NCBI RefSeq assembly: GCF_023716865.1
Contig: NZ_CP092417.1
Coordinates: 3,326,001-3,390,000, forward strand
Length of the DNA stretch: 64,000 nucleotides
From: Endozoicomonas sp. SCSIO W0465
GTDB lineage: Bacteria; Pseudomonadota; Gammaproteobacteria; Pseudomonadales; Endozoicomonadaceae
Direction of reading: 5' to 3'
The notes beneath the pieces were generated by a model. That model was not told the DNA's origin. It did not search any database and worked only from the letters and a program-made list of their open reading frames with translations. Position numbers and translations under genes: made by a program. Position 1 is the first letter of the stretch. Each line of letters opens with the position of its first letter. Below are positions 16,942 to 25,789 of this stretch, piece after piece.

Positions 16942-18111
16942 ATGGATATATTAATTGTTGAGGATGCTCGTGACCAGAGAATGATTCTCTCTGTGGCTTT
17001 GAAAAAACGGGGGCATCGTGTTTTTGAAGCATCGGACGGCTATGAAGCGCTGAGCGTTCTGGAAAACCATCCTGATATCCGGATCGTTATCAGCGACTGG
17101 ATGATGCCAAATATGGACGGTATAGAACTCTGTGAGGCTATCCGTAAAAGTCATATTGGCTACTATGTCTACTTCATTCTGCTCACGGGTAATTCGGATC
17201 GTGAGGCCATGGTAGAAGGCATTAATCGTGGTGCTGATGATTTTATCAATAAGCCTGTCGATTTTGATGAGCTTGGTGCACGCTTGAATGCTGGTATCCG
17301 CATTATTGAATTAAAAGTTGCTCTTGAACATAAAATTCATACCATCGAAAAAGATCTGGAGTCAGCGGCAGAAACACAGGCCCGTCTGCTGTCTGAACCG
17401 GCCAAAATACAGAATGTTGATTTTAACTGGTACTTCAAACCAAGCCGCATTCTCGGCGGGGATATGTTTGGTTATCAGGCACTTGATGGAGAGACGCTGG
17501 GTTTCTATCAGCTGGACGTAGCTGGTCATGGTGTTCCGTCAGCTCTGTTTTCTTTTTCACTGAACAATATTCTTCGTGAAGATGGAGGCGGTTCACTGGT
17601 TAAGGAGTCATTCAACAAACCACCTTTCTATCGGTTGAAAGAACCCGATGAAGTGCTGGTGAGTCTGAATGAGCAGTTTCAGGCGAATCCTGAGGCGATG
17701 CTCTATTTCACCATAGCTTATGGGGTAATAAACAGTCGAACCGGCTCAGTTACCCTGTCGCAGGCTGGGCATCCACCATCCCTGTGGCTGAAAAGTGGCT
17801 CAAAATCTGTCGAAAAAATCACCTGTGGTGGAGTACCTATCGGCATGATGCCTGGTATGACCTATGAGAATGTCACTATCCAGCTTCAACCCGGTGACAG
17901 GCTTTTTCTGTATACTGACGGTGTGACGGAGTGCGAAAACAATACCGGTGAAATGTTTGGGGAAGACCGTCTGATATCTTCTTTGGAAGATGCTTTTGAT
18001 CATTCAATTGAATCCATGATCAGCCGGGTTGAACAGGACATTATTAACTGGGCAGGCGCTGATGTTTTTGAGGATGATGTAACTTATCTGGTATTGGAGT
18101 GGCGACCATAA
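16942..18111 (+). CDS. Response regulator with PP2C (SpoIIE/RsbU-type) phosphatase domain
   Basis: A 389-residue fusion. Residues 1-120 are a receiver domain with acidic Glu7/Asp8, the phosphoacceptor Asp52 in ISDWMMPNMDG and Lys103 in INKPVDF. A short coiled coil (about 125-150) leads to a PP2C/SpoIIE domain with metal-binding segments ILGGDMFGY and YQLDVAGHGVPSA, and later LFLYTDGVTE and FEDDVTYLVLE. Such proteins dephosphorylate a STAS antagonist when activated, freeing it to bind an anti-sigma kinase. The STAS and kinase genes follow directly, forming a partner-switching module. It resembles Pseudomonas HsbR, but lacks the fused kinase domain, which is a separate gene here. Confidence 0.92.
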   Translation: MDILIVEDARDQRMILSVALKKRGHRVFEASDGYEALSVLENHPDIRIVISDWMMPNMDGIELCEAIRKSHIGYYVYFILLTGNSDREAMVEGINRGADDFINKPVDFDELGARLNAGIRIIELKVALEHKIHTIEKDLESAAETQARLLSEPAKIQNVDFNWYFKPSRILGGDMFGYQALDGETLGFYQLDVAGHGVPSALFSFSLNNILREDGGGSLVKESFNKPPFYRLKEPDEVLVSLNEQFQANPEAMLYFTIAYGVINSRTGSVTLSQAGHPPSLWLKSGSKSVEKITCGGVPIGMMPGMTYENVTIQLQPGDRLFLYTDGVTECENNTGEMFGEDRLISSLEDAFDHSIESMISRVEQDIINWAGADVFEDDVTYLVLEWRP

Positions 18112-18148
18112 ATAAATGTTGGCTGCCTGATAATTATACAATGTTTGT

Positions 18149-18199
18149 AACGCAAGGTTTATAACTCAAGGTTTATAACGCAAGGCTTATGACGCAAGG
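18149..18199 (+). repeat. 14-bp tandem repeat before the STAS gene
   Basis: Units at 18149-18162, 18163-18176 and 18177-18190 (AACGCAAGGTTTAT with one change in the second and one in the third) and a partial unit at 18191-18199. Each holds AAGG, and the last partial unit merges with the ribosome site AAGGAG used by the STAS gene. Copy number could change by slippage. Confidence 0.93.
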
Positions 18200-18207
18200 A
18201 GAGCAAC

Positions 18208-18540
18208 ATGCCATTTGAATCTAAAATTGATGCCGGGCATACCATCGTATCTATTGATGAAACCCGGCTTGATGCTTCTATATCAGAGCCTCTGAGGGTT
18301 TACCTTTTTGACCAAATTGACAGTGGCTCCGATAACCTGGTGATTGATTTGTCCCCGGTGCGTTTTATGGACAGTAGTGGTTTGGGTGCACTGGTTGCAG
18401 CTCTGAAAAAAATGGGTGGAGCAGGGTCAATGAAACTGGCTGGCGCACAACCCGCTGTCATGGATCTTTTTAGTCTTACCTCCATGGATAAGCTGTTTAC
18501 CATTCTACCGACGGTGACTGAGGCCATTGGGGAGAAGTAG
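18208..18540 (+). CDS. STAS-domain anti-sigma factor antagonist
   Basis: A 110-residue single STAS domain, the SpoIIAA/RsbV type. The phosphorylation loop is RFMDSSGLGALV, with Ser56/Ser57 as the candidate phosphoserine. When unphosphorylated such proteins bind and sequester the anti-sigma kinase. The gene lies 96 bases after the PP2C regulator and 2 bases before the kinase gene, so translational coupling to the kinase is likely. A strong AAGGAG lies about 10 bases before the ATG, within a 14-bp repeat tract. Resembles HsbA of Pseudomonas. Confidence 0.92.
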   Translation: MPFESKIDAGHTIVSIDETRLDASISEPLRVYLFDQIDSGSDNLVIDLSPVRFMDSSGLGALVAALKKMGGAGSMKLAGAQPAVMDLFSLTSMDKLFTILPTVTEAIGEK

Positions 18541-18542
18541 TC

Positions 18543-18983
18543 ATGACGGAGGAAAAGGGGCAGGCCGTCCGGCTTGAGATTGACAGTGAGCTGGCGAATA
18601 CAACCCTGATTGCCATGGCGGTCCGAGGACTTTGTGCCATGACAACACTCTCCCCGGTCGAGGTGAACCGTGTGGAGCTGTGTGTTGTGGAGATTGTTAA
18701 TAATGCCATTGAACACGCTTATGGTAATGAAAAGGGCCATAAGGTTGAAGTCGGGGTGAGTCTTTTGAAAAATTCCTTAATGCTGACCATCAGTGATTGG
18801 GGTAAGCCAATGGATCAAGGGAAGCTAAGTAACAGAGATTTTTCAGTGGATCCTGATGATCCCGCAGCGTGGCTATGCAGTGGGAGAGGATTGCCAATCG
18901 TCCAGAGTTTGATGGATAACGTTGAGTATCAAACGGATGGAGATAAAAACAGTTTTATCATGAGTAAGCAGATCAGGAGTTAA
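18543..18983 (+). CDS. RsbW-like anti-sigma serine kinase (HATPase)
   Basis: A 146-residue GHKL ATPase. The N-box is CVVEIVNNAIEHAYG, the G1-type motif is ISDWGKPMD and the glycine-rich G2 motif is SGRGLPIVQSLMD. Such kinases bind a sigma or anti-sigma partner and phosphorylate the STAS antagonist. No sigma factor gene lies nearby, so the final target is not visible; in Pseudomonas the equivalent module acts on FlgM. It is the last gene of the apparent operon that starts at the PP2C regulator, and perhaps at the MscS genes. Confidence 0.9.
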   Translation: MTEEKGQAVRLEIDSELANTTLIAMAVRGLCAMTTLSPVEVNRVELCVVEIVNNAIEHAYGNEKGHKVEVGVSLLKNSLMLTISDWGKPMDQGKLSNRDFSVDPDDPAAWLCSGRGLPIVQSLMDNVEYQTDGDKNSFIMSKQIRS

Positions 18984-19022
18984 CCTGCTTGCTCATTTTT
19001 TGCAACACCAGCTGTAACGGCT

Positions 19023-19871
19023 TCAGCTGCTATATTGTGAAATTGTCATTCCCGTTTCTACCAGGGCGTCAGGGCGATCATAGGGAGTAAGTTTGATGAG
19101 AACTCCAATCTCCGGGCTGTCTATGTATTGAATTTCCTTTGTATTGCGGATTCTCCTTCGCTGTTTGATTTGAAAGTTATCAGTTATGCGCAGAGGTGGC
19201 GAACCATCATGCAGTCTAACCAGATTGTCAGATCCTGTATGAGAATCAGCAAGAACGCCGGATGTCTTTTGATTATATTTATGCTGTTTTCCGGAGAGTG
19301 TCGAATAAAGGGATTCCGGGCTTAATTTATTCAGCCAAAGATCAATGTCAACATGCAGAAAACGTTCTTCACTGACGCTGACCGTTCCCTGCAGCAACAG
19401 AGTGTCCTGCCCACCAATCAAAGCCCGGATTGCAATCGGTTGCTTACCTGATTCAGAACTTACCGGCATTCGCCATGCTTTTTGGGTAATCACCTGATAA
19501 CTCCCCGATTTCTCAAGTGAAGTCACCTGGTTGTTCAGTAATCTTTCATTGGCTGGTAAAGCGATGTAGGCATCACGCACAATATCAGGTTGTCTGGAAA
19601 GCTGGTTGTCAGGCGCAACAATTTCAAACAGGGGGCTGTTATCAGCAGAACCTGCAGAATGAGTTTTCAGTCTGATTGCCTTTGTCGGTAACCGGTAACC
19701 AGCAACAGTTGGCCAGGCTTCGCCACTGTCATTATTGAGGTAACGAAAAACGACAAGATCCACCTGATACCATGAAGCGTCAGGCTTTCCATTGCTCTCT
19801 TTTTGTGAAGCAGAAAGTGGTAAATTTAACAGTAGTGCTATCGACAATGCGATAAACTGAAGTTTTTTCAT
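19023..19871 (-). CDS. csiV: CsiV-type secreted/periplasmic protein
   Basis: A 282-residue protein with a signal peptide (MKKLQFIALSIALLLNLPLSAS), then WYQVDLVVFRYLNN, a conserved opening of the CsiV family found just downstream of mfd in Pseudomonas and relatives. I chose ATG 19871 because it begins a good signal peptide; the open frame reaches further upstream without one. The later part is beta-rich (FLHVDIDLWLNKL; RRRIRNTKEIQYIDSPEIGVLIKLTPY). The family has been called peptidoglycan-binding, but its role is poorly known. It is transcribed in the same direction as mfd, 106 bases after the mfd stop. Confidence 0.78.
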   Translation of the reverse strand: MKKLQFIALSIALLLNLPLSASQKESNGKPDASWYQVDLVVFRYLNNDSGEAWPTVAGYRLPTKAIRLKTHSAGSADNSPLFEIVAPDNQLSRQPDIVRDAYIALPANERLLNNQVTSLEKSGSYQVITQKAWRMPVSSESGKQPIAIRALIGGQDTLLLQGTVSVSEERFLHVDIDLWLNKLSPESLYSTLSGKQHKYNQKTSGVLADSHTGSDNLVRLHDGSPPLRITDNFQIKQRRRIRNTKEIQYIDSPEIGVLIKLTPYDRPDALVETGMTISQYSS

Positions 19872-19977
19872 GCAGAATATCCTTGGATTTCCCAATCCAG
19901 AATCAGGGGTATGACATTTTTTCGGCAGCATTAAGCTGCCTGAAAACAGTAAGATATCTACTGGTGCCCATAAGCTT

Positions 19978-22900
19978 TTAACCAGCAAGCCTGGCCAGAA
20001 GTACTTCTGTCGCCTTAAACCTCTGCTCTGGAGTGTCCATTGAGTCAATGTACTTTAAGATGCTGCTTCCTTCCAGTCTGAACTGCTGTGGGCTTGACTG
20101 AATAAGTTGAATAATCAGCATGGGATCGACATTGGGCTGTTCTTCAAACTCTACCCTTGCCTCTTTACTGCTGGCGTCAACCTTCTTGATTCCCAGTCTC
20201 TGAGCATGGAGTTTTAACTTCATCTGGCGGAACAGGTTTTTGGCCGGATCGGGTAACAGACCAAATCGATCGATCAGCTCAACCTGAAGGTTTTTCAACT
20301 TTTCCTCATTATCAGCAGCGGCAATTCTCTTATAGAGGATTAAGCGGCTATGAACATCATGAATATAGTCCTCAGGTAAAAGGGCCGGAAGCCGTAAATT
20401 CACTTCGGTGCCATGGTTCAAAGGCTGGTCCGGATTGGGTGTTTCGCCATTGCGAATGGCAGCAACGGCCCGTTCAAGCATCTCGGTGTAGAGCGTAAAC
20501 CCTACGCTCTGTATCTGGCCACTCTGACCTTCACCCAGCAGTTCGCCAGCTCCTCTGATCTCCAGATCGTTCGAGGCCAGCATGAAACCGGCACCCAGTG
20601 TTTGAGCCTCGGTAATTGCTTCAAGCCGTTTCACGGCGTCAGCAGTGATGGCTTTTGGTGGCGGTGTTAACAGGTAGGCATATGCCTGATGGTGTGAGCG
20701 GCCAACCCTGCCTCTCAGCTGATGCAGTTGCGCCAGTCCGAATTTGTCGGCTCTGTTGATGATGATGGTATTGGCATTGGGGATATCGATACCGGTTTCA
20801 ATAATGGTTGTGCATATCAGAACGTTGTAACGCTTATGGTAAAAGTCTGACATTACCTGTTCGAGCTGACGTTCACGCATCTGACCATGACCTGTGACGA
20901 CCCTTGCTTCCGGAATCAGCTCCTGCAGGTCACTCGCTACTTTCTCAATGGTTTCAACCTGATTATGGAGATAGTATACCTGTCCGCCACGAAGCAGTTC
21001 CCGGAGAATCGCTTCTTTTACCAGGGGCTGATCATATTGACGAACAAAGGTTTTAACGGACAGCCGCCGTGCCGGTGGTGTTGCAATAATCGACAGGTCA
21101 CGAATACCGGACATGGCCATATTGAGTGTTCTTGGGATCGGTGTTGCGGTCAGCGTCAGGATATCAACCTCGGATCTTAATGATTTGAGCTTTTCTTTAT
21201 GGCGGACCCCAAAGCGGTGCTCTTCATCAATAATCAGAAGGCCAAGGTCTTTAAATGTAAGGTCACCCTGAAGAATCTTGTGGGTACCAATAATGATATC
21301 CAGTTTGCCCTCCGTGAGCCGCTCTTTTGCCTGATCCACCGATTTCTGCGACTTGAATCGTGAAATAACATCAATTTCTACCGGCCAATCGGCAAAGCGA
21401 TCCTTAAAGCTTTCATAGTGCTGCTGTGCCAGAAGGGTGGTTGGCACTAGAATTGCCACCTGTTTCCCGCTGTGGACAGCAAGGAAGGCGGCACGCATGG
21501 CAACTTCTGTCTTACCAAAGCCAACATCACCGCAGACCAGCCGGTCCATTGGTTTTGGGGCGCACATATCATGAATGACGGCTGCAATTGTCTGTTGTTG
21601 ATCGGGTGTCTCTTCAAACGGAAAGGCAGCAGCAAAGGCCAGGTAGTTTTGCTCTGGCTTGATGAACGGAAACCCTTTTCGAGCTTCCCGGCGGGCATAA
21701 ATGTCCAGCAGTTCAACGGCCACATCTCTTGCTTTTTCTGCGGCCTTTCGACGCACCTTGCTCCATTGGTCGCTACCCAGCCGATGGAGTGGGGCAAGTT
21801 CATCATCAGCACCGGTGTATCGGGAAATCAGGTGAAGAGACGCCACAGGAACATAGAGTTTGGCTTCGTTAGCATATTCCAGGGTCAGGAACTCAGTGGT
21901 CTGGCCATCCACTACCAGTGTTTCCAGTCCTCTGTACCTGCCAACGCCATGGTCAATATGAACGACAGGTGCGCCGATTCTCAGTTCTGTAAGATTGCGA
22001 ATAACCTGGTCAGCACTTTGTTCATCATCCACTTTTCTTCGCCGGCTCTGTTGTACTCTCTGGCCGAGCAAAAGAGCTTCCGGGATAACAGCAATTTGTT
22101 CTTCCGGTAAATACAGTCCGTTATCCAGTAGCCCGGTACAGACAGCGAGGGCCGGCTTTTCTCTGAGAAACCCGGGCCAGCTATCGCAAAGGTCAGGGGT
22201 TATATTATTTTGACTCAGCAGCTCCAGCAATACTTCTCTCCGCCCGGCGCTTTCGGCGACCAGAAGGACATGATTGATGCCATTGATGAAAGTGTTGAGG
22301 TGTGCCAGTGGGTGCTCAAGCCGGGCATTAATGGTCAGTTCCGGCAACGCTTGGCAATTCAGGTTAAACCGACCGGCTTTAGGTGCAACAGGCTGTTCAA
22401 ACAATGTCACTCTGGGGAAGTCGTTCAGTCTGCGATGTAACTCTTCAGAAGGCATCAGCACCCTGGAGGGCGGGAGAATCGGCCTTTGGGGGTCAACGCG
22501 TCGGTTTTCATAACGTGAGTGAACATCCGAATAAAAATGGTCCAGGGATGAGTCCATGGCATCATAGACCAGTATTCGGGTATTTTGTGGAATGTAGTCA
22601 AACAGCGTGGACGTTTCCCGGAAGAAGAGAGGCAGGTAGTATTCAATGCCAGGGCTGGCAATCCCCCCGCTAATGTCCTGGTAAATTGGGCATTCACGAT
22701 AGTTAACGTCAAAAGTTTCCCGAAAGTTGCTGCGAAATAGCTCTATCCCTTGCTTATCCAGGGGAAATTCGTGTCCTGGTAACAGTTCTATTTCCTGAAC
22801 CGTTGCAATGGAACGCTGGGTTTCAGGATCAAAAGTTCTCAGAGATTCTATCTCATCATCAAAGAGGTCAACCCGATAAGGCGTCTCAGCCCCCATAGGA

Positions 22901-23436
22901 AAAATATCAACAATAGAACCACGGATGGCAAACTCACCATGTTCCATCACTGAGTCGACACAGCGATACCCTGCCTGTTCAAACTGGCCTCGGCGTTCAT
23001 CAATGATAAACCGGGTTCCCGGTTGCAAAGACAGGCCGCTGCCAAGTAAATAGCTTTTCGGGCACAAACGATGTAACAGCGTGGTGACTGGCACAATCAG
23101 CACTTTTTTTCTGTCACGGTTGTCGGCCGAAGGAAGGTGGTAAAGCGTTGACAGTCTCTGGGAAATAATATCCTGATGGGGTGAGAAGGTATCGTAGGGT
23201 AATATTTCCCAGTCCGGCATTTGCTGAACGTCTATGTGCCCCTCTTCAGCAAGGAAAAAGGCCAGCTCTTCTTCGAGTCGGCTCGCTGATGAACTGTCTG
23301 GGGTAATAATCATCAGCGGATGGTTGTCCCTTACCGCAGCACAGGAAATGGTAAAGGCAGGTCCGGTTTTAGAGAGGTTTCCCCATTGAAGCTTGTCGCC
23401 GGGATGAGTTGGCAGAGGGATAGTGTGTTGAAACAT
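19978..23436 (-). CDS. mfd: Transcription-repair coupling factor Mfd
   Basis: A 1152-residue SF2 translocase that removes RNA polymerase stalled at DNA damage and recruits UvrA. The N-terminal third is the UvrB-like homology region. The RNA-polymerase-interacting domain follows near residues 485-550 (GAPVVHIDHGVGRYRGLE). The helicase motor has Walker A GDVGFGKTEVAMRA, the DEEH box LLIIDEEHRFGVRHKEK, and motif VI QLRGRVGRSHHQAYAYL. The C-terminal TRCF domain ends near NLRLPALLPEDYI and beyond. Length is normal. The divergent gap gene and downstream csiV match Pseudomonas synteny. Confidence 0.97.
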   Translation of the reverse strand: MFQHTIPLPTHPGDKLQWGNLSKTGPAFTISCAAVRDNHPLMIITPDSSSASRLEEELAFFLAEEGHIDVQQMPDWEILPYDTFSPHQDIISQRLSTLYHLPSADNRDRKKVLIVPVTTLLHRLCPKSYLLGSGLSLQPGTRFIIDERRGQFEQAGYRCVDSVMEHGEFAIRGSIVDIFPMGAETPYRVDLFDDEIESLRTFDPETQRSIATVQEIELLPGHEFPLDKQGIELFRSNFRETFDVNYRECPIYQDISGGIASPGIEYYLPLFFRETSTLFDYIPQNTRILVYDAMDSSLDHFYSDVHSRYENRRVDPQRPILPPSRVLMPSEELHRRLNDFPRVTLFEQPVAPKAGRFNLNCQALPELTINARLEHPLAHLNTFINGINHVLLVAESAGRREVLLELLSQNNITPDLCDSWPGFLREKPALAVCTGLLDNGLYLPEEQIAVIPEALLLGQRVQQSRRRKVDDEQSADQVIRNLTELRIGAPVVHIDHGVGRYRGLETLVVDGQTTEFLTLEYANEAKLYVPVASLHLISRYTGADDELAPLHRLGSDQWSKVRRKAAEKARDVAVELLDIYARREARKGFPFIKPEQNYLAFAAAFPFEETPDQQQTIAAVIHDMCAPKPMDRLVCGDVGFGKTEVAMRAAFLAVHSGKQVAILVPTTLLAQQHYESFKDRFADWPVEIDVISRFKSQKSVDQAKERLTEGKLDIIIGTHKILQGDLTFKDLGLLIIDEEHRFGVRHKEKLKSLRSEVDILTLTATPIPRTLNMAMSGIRDLSIIATPPARRLSVKTFVRQYDQPLVKEAILRELLRGGQVYYLHNQVETIEKVASDLQELIPEARVVTGHGQMRERQLEQVMSDFYHKRYNVLICTTIIETGIDIPNANTIIINRADKFGLAQLHQLRGRVGRSHHQAYAYLLTPPPKAITADAVKRLEAITEAQTLGAGFMLASNDLEIRGAGELLGEGQSGQIQSVGFTLYTEMLERAVAAIRNGETPNPDQPLNHGTEVNLRLPALLPEDYIHDVHSRLILYKRIAAADNEEKLKNLQVELIDRFGLLPDPAKNLFRQMKLKLHAQRLGIKKVDASSKEARVEFEEQPNVDPMLIIQLIQSSPQQFRLEGSSILKYIDSMDTPEQRFKATEVLLARLAG

Positions 23437-23735
23437 GAAAATTCTGAAGGTCCTCCTGATTAACCCAAATGACGAGAATTTGTCCGGAATTGGCTGCGGA
23501 TATTTTTACACATACCGACACAAGAGGTGGATTGTAGCCTTTGTGATTCTTTTCTCCCAGTATTCGCAGGGTGAAATGACTGAAAAGGGTAAAAATTTCG
23601 TGCGTCAATATTGCTGATGATAATGTTTGTTGATCTTTGTTGCCTCAGATACCTCCAATAAGGATAATACTGGCAAAACAATAGTCCCAATGACGGGGCT
23701 GAATCTGAAATAGCAATAATAAACGGGAATTTATC

Positions 23736-25169
23736 GTGGCAACAGACCGTTTTCAGGACTGGAAAGAACGTGAAGCACTGGCTGAGTCAATGATCCCGTT
23801 GATCGGCCAGCTTTATAGAAATCACAACGTTGTCACGTCTATTTTTGGACGACCCGTCATTAACCGCTCCGTCATTAATCTCCTGAAAGCCCATAAGTTT
23901 GTCCGTCAGATTGAAGATAATGGTCTTTCTGTTCGTGAGACTTACCCTGTACTTGAGATTCTCAGTGGCCTTGATCTGGGACCATCCCGTATCGATATTG
24001 GCAAGCTGGCTGTTGGTTATCGTTCTGAGAGTGAAGGGCGTTCTCTGGATGAGTATGTGACCGAAAAGGTAGCACCCGTGGCCAACGGCCATAAGCAGAC
24101 TCTGGAGCCTGGTCAGGATGTAGTATTGTATGGCTTTGGACGAATTGGTCGGTTAATGGCCAGAATTCTGATTGAGCGTGCTGGCAGTGGGGCAGGCCTT
24201 AATCTGAGAGCCGTTGTCGTCAGGCCCGGTGGTGCAGAAAATGATCTACAGAAGCGCGCAAGCCTCCTGCGTCGTGACTCCGTTCATGGTTCTTTTCAGG
24301 GCACTATTTCTGTCGATGAAGAGAATAAAGTCATCTATGCCAATGGTGTGGCCATTCAGGTAATCTATTCGAACTCTCCGGATGCTATTGATTACACGCA
24401 GTATGGCATTCATCATGCGGTGGTTGTCGACAATACCGGGAAATGGCGCGACAAAGAAGGACTAAGCCAGCATTTGCAGTCCAGGGGGGTATCCAGAGTC
24501 CTGTTGACGGCACCGGGTAAAGGGGATATCAAGAATATCGTTTATGGGGTAAATCATAAAGATATTGAGCCAACGGATCAGATTCTTTCCGCCGCCTCCT
24601 GTACTACTAACGCTATTACTCCGGTTTTAAAGGCCATTCATGATCAGTTTGGTGTTGAATATGGTCATGTTGAGACGGTTCACTCCTACACCAATGATCA
24701 GAATCTGATCGACAACTATCACAAAGGTGAGCGTCGTGGGCGCAGTGCTGCCCTGAATATGGTGATTACCGAGACCGGAGCGGCGAAAGCCGTTGCCAAA
24801 GCTTTGCCTGAACTTGAGGGTAAGTTGACGGGTAACGCCATTCGGGTGCCAACCCCGAATGTTTCACTGGCAATCCTTAATCTTTCCCTGGCAAAGGCGA
24901 CGACAGTTGAAGAGCTTAATAGCTTCATCAGGGAAACGTCACTGTATTCAAGACTGCAGAAACAGGTGGACTATGTCACATCTGTTGAAGCGGTTTCCAG
25001 TGATTTTGTGGGTAGCCGCCGTGCTGGTGTAGTTGATGGACAGGCCACCATCGTTGATGGAAAACGCTGTGTACTCTATGTCTGGTATGACAATGAGTTT
25101 GGTTACAGCTGCCAGGTTAACCGCATTCTTCAGTTTATGTCTGGTGCGATGTACCCATCGATTCCATAA
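23736..25169 (+). CDS. gap: Glyceraldehyde-3-phosphate dehydrogenase, long form
   Basis: A 477-residue GAPDH. A helical extension of about 120 residues precedes the Rossmann domain, which begins VVLYGFGRIGRLMARIL. The catalytic cysteine is Cys289 in SAASCTTNAITPV, followed by HSYTNDQNLIDNYH and the C-terminal WYDNEFGYSCQVNRI. This long form is encoded next to mfd in Pseudomonas (PA3001). It converts glyceraldehyde 3-phosphate to 1,3-bisphosphoglycerate, or acts in the gluconeogenic direction; the cofactor preference cannot be read here. The start is GTG 23736. The 299-base region shared with the divergent mfd gene should hold both promoters. Confidence 0.93.
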   Translation: MATDRFQDWKEREALAESMIPLIGQLYRNHNVVTSIFGRPVINRSVINLLKAHKFVRQIEDNGLSVRETYPVLEILSGLDLGPSRIDIGKLAVGYRSESEGRSLDEYVTEKVAPVANGHKQTLEPGQDVVLYGFGRIGRLMARILIERAGSGAGLNLRAVVVRPGGAENDLQKRASLLRRDSVHGSFQGTISVDEENKVIYANGVAIQVIYSNSPDAIDYTQYGIHHAVVVDNTGKWRDKEGLSQHLQSRGVSRVLLTAPGKGDIKNIVYGVNHKDIEPTDQILSAASCTTNAITPVLKAIHDQFGVEYGHVETVHSYTNDQNLIDNYHKGERRGRSAALNMVITETGAAKAVAKALPELEGKLTGNAIRVPTPNVSLAILNLSLAKATTVEELNSFIRETSLYSRLQKQVDYVTSVEAVSSDFVGSRRAGVVDGQATIVDGKRCVLYVWYDNEFGYSCQVNRILQFMSGAMYPSIP

Positions 25170-25204
25170 GATGCCTGCTTGTCAGTTATTAATACTTCAA
25201 GGAA

Positions 25205-25234
25205 CGACTGATTGGCTGTCCTGCTAACCAGTCG
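25205..25234 (+). terminator. Hairpin after gap, possible terminator
   Basis: Arms CGACTGATTGGC and GCTAACCAGTCG pair over 12 positions with two G-U pairs or mismatches and a 6-base loop, followed by ATCTTT rather than a full T run. Terminator function is therefore only plausible. Confidence 0.45.
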
Positions 25235-25346
25235 ATCTTTACTGCATACATCGCAGATTTTACCGATCTGGCCCGAATTACACTGATGTACAAATGACGT
25301 GAATTGACACTGGTCAATAAACAGGGTTCGTTAATCGCTCTCTAAA

Positions 25347-25365
25347 TTGTAACAATTCTCATTTG
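25347..25365. promoter_or_regulatory. Possible Fur-like site upstream of feoABC
   Basis: TTGTAACAATTCTCATTTG resembles the inverted repeat of a Fur box, about 190 bases before feoA. A second partial match, TGAGAATCATTGCC, is at 25485-25498. Neither is a strong consensus match. Confidence 0.3.
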
Positions 25366-25555
25366 CGTATATATTTTTATCAGTCGAAAATTTGTCAGGC
25401 ACCCACCATTTCAAACTAAAAAACCTACAAAAATTAGGCTTTTGTTCCTGGCATATGATTTGAGTTGAAATATTTTGGGCGTTTTGAGAATCATTGCCTG
25501 CAGTGCAGAGAAAGCGTTTCCAAAACTGAGACATGATGCCTGCGGAGATAAGTAG

Positions 25556-25789
25556 ATGAAGGTGACACTGGGTGAGCTGAAGAGCGGTGAATGTGGCCGG
25601 GTGACAGCATTTCTGGATGCTGGCAGCGCCTACCGGCGAAAGTTGCTGGCAATGGGATTGACGCCCGGAACCCGGTTCACGGTTTGTCGTGTTGCTCCTT
25701 TGGGAGATCCAATTCAGTTGGAAGTCAGAGGCTTCCAATTGTCTATTCGAAAGGATGAAGCCGCAGTTGTTGAGGTTGCCAGAGTATGA
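25556..25789 (+). CDS. feoA: Ferrous iron transport protein A
   Basis: A 77-residue SH3-like protein of the FeoA family, an accessory to the FeoB iron(II) channel. The core LLAMGLTPGTRFTVCRVAPLGDP followed by LEVRGFQLSIRKDEA is typical. The stop overlaps the feoB start by 4 bases (ATGA), so translation is coupled. GGAG lies upstream of ATG 25556. It is the first gene of feoABC, which is normally induced by iron limitation and low oxygen. Confidence 0.94.
   Translation: MKVTLGELKSGECGRVTAFLDAGSAYRRKLLAMGLTPGTRFTVCRVAPLGDPIQLEVRGFQLSIRKDEAAVVEVARV

Larger units (their letters stand above)
25170..25555. other. gap-feoA intergenic region
   Basis: 386 bases without a gene. It holds a hairpin just after gap (25205-25234) and two AT-rich segments resembling Fur sites (25347-25365 and 25485-25498). 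No small gene is supported. Confidence 0.6.

Noticed and set aside
21472..22110. 212-codon open frame opposite mfd
   Set aside because: Antisense shadow of a strongly conserved gene with no start signal.
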